DNA of 34,332 bases from Parachlamydiales bacterium (lineage in GTDB: Bacteria; Chlamydiota; Chlamydiia; Chlamydiales; SM23-39): the NCBI GenBank assembly GCA_015661075.1, contig JACVQJ010000030.1, forward strand, positions 1 to 34,332. Direction: 5' to 3'. The notes beneath the pieces were generated by a model that saw nothing but the letters and a program-made list of their open reading frames with translations, did not search any database and was not told where the DNA came from. Of the stretch, positions 34,077-34,332 are shown in pieces. The translations under genes and the position numbers were made by a program. Every line of letters begins with the position of its first letter. Positions within the stretch are counted from its first letter, which is position 1.

Positions 34077-34332
34077 ATGCGGTTACTTTTCATTTCGCTA
34101 CTCTTTGCAATACCTTTATGGGCATCGCCCGTCTCCAATCCGGCCGGACCCGGACTCATGCAGTCCGGCCTGTTCAGCTCATCCAATCCCTGGGTCAAAG
34201 TCACAACGGGCTATCTGGCTGATTATGTGTCTGATATGCCATTAAAGCTCTCGCAAGGAAGTGCGGAATTCGACCCAGAAGAGACCTTTAAGCACTTTGG
34301 GCTGAACTCTCAAATGGCGACCTTTTCCCTGG
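34077..34332 (+). CDS. MOMP-like outer-membrane porin, N-terminal part only
   Basis: The first 85 codons of a gene cut by the right edge encode a signal peptide (MRLLFISLLFAIPLWA, cleavage after residue 16) followed by SPVSNPAGPGLMQSGLF. The NPAxPxLMxxG pattern and the following aromatic segment WVKVTTGYLADYVSD resemble the start of chlamydial major outer membrane protein (NPAEPSLMIDG, then GYYGDFVFD). The protein is therefore probably a porin of the MOMP-like families expanded in Waddlia and Simkania relatives. TATACT at 34065-34070 could be a -10 box, but no convincing -35 box lies upstream, so I leave the promoter open. It is divergent from mutL. Confidence 0.75.
   Translation, partial: MRLLFISLLFAIPLWASPVSNPAGPGLMQSGLFSSSNPWVKVTTGYLADYVSDMPLKLSQGSAEFDPEETFKHFGLNSQMATFSL

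Noticed and set aside
1..34332. tRNA, rRNA or other known structured RNA genes
   Set aside because: I looked for tRNA-like cloverleaf and rRNA sequences in the intergenic regions and recognised none; a covariance-model search would be needed to exclude small RNAs.

Overview
The window looks like a chromosome segment of a chlamydia, most likely an environmental (Parachlamydia-, Waddlia- or Criblamydia-like) amoeba symbiont rather than a Chlamydiaceae species. The evidence is a MOMP-like porin start at the right edge, adjacent psd and secA genes, an overlapping lpdA-lipA pair, mutL-pepP, divergent pseudopilin genes, and eukaryote-like RING, ankyrin and tyrosine-phosphatase genes. From memory, psd/secA, lpdA-lipA, pseudopilin genes and pepP-mutL are also neighbours in Chlamydia trachomatis. 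The genus cannot be fixed from the sequence alone.

Layout, left to right. (1) Positions 1-7868, minus strand: a two-partner secretion locus. The FhaC/ShlB-type transporter gene lies upstream of a huge repetitive haemagglutinin-like exoprotein that runs off the left edge. (2) 7869-13045, AT-richer accessory region: a 571-bp non-coding stretch of nested inverted repeats, a RING-finger/ankyrin protein overlapping tail to tail with a small ankyrin protein, an IS1634-like insertion sequence sitting inside a palindromic repeat, and a hipBA toxin-antitoxin operon. (3) 13076-17196, backbone: divergent psd and secA, each followed by the same hairpin sequence. (4) 17197-19455, second accessory patch: another copy of the palindromic repeat, a RelE/HigB-type toxin-antitoxin pair with a palindromic operator, a tyrosine-phosphatase-like protein and a very small ORF. 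(5) 19456-34332, backbone: Na+/H+ antiporter-like protein, zinc-ribbon membrane protein, lpdA-lipA-metallophosphoesterase operon, an acidic unknown protein, three GspI/J/K-like pseudopilin genes interrupted by an OPT-family transporter, a mutL-pepP-histidine kinase operon, and the MOMP-like gene.

How they work together: the right half is mainly housekeeping (protein export, lipoate cofactor synthesis, phospholipid synthesis, mismatch repair) plus envelope functions. The accessory patches carry mobile DNA, two toxin-antitoxin systems and candidate host-directed effectors. The same palindromic repeat family occurs in both accessory patches on either side of psd-secA. The best candidates for something new are the repeat-rich secreted protein with RTX-like motifs, the RING/ankyrin gene pair sharing a short motif, the nested inverted-repeat element, and the palindromic repeat family used as an IS landing site.
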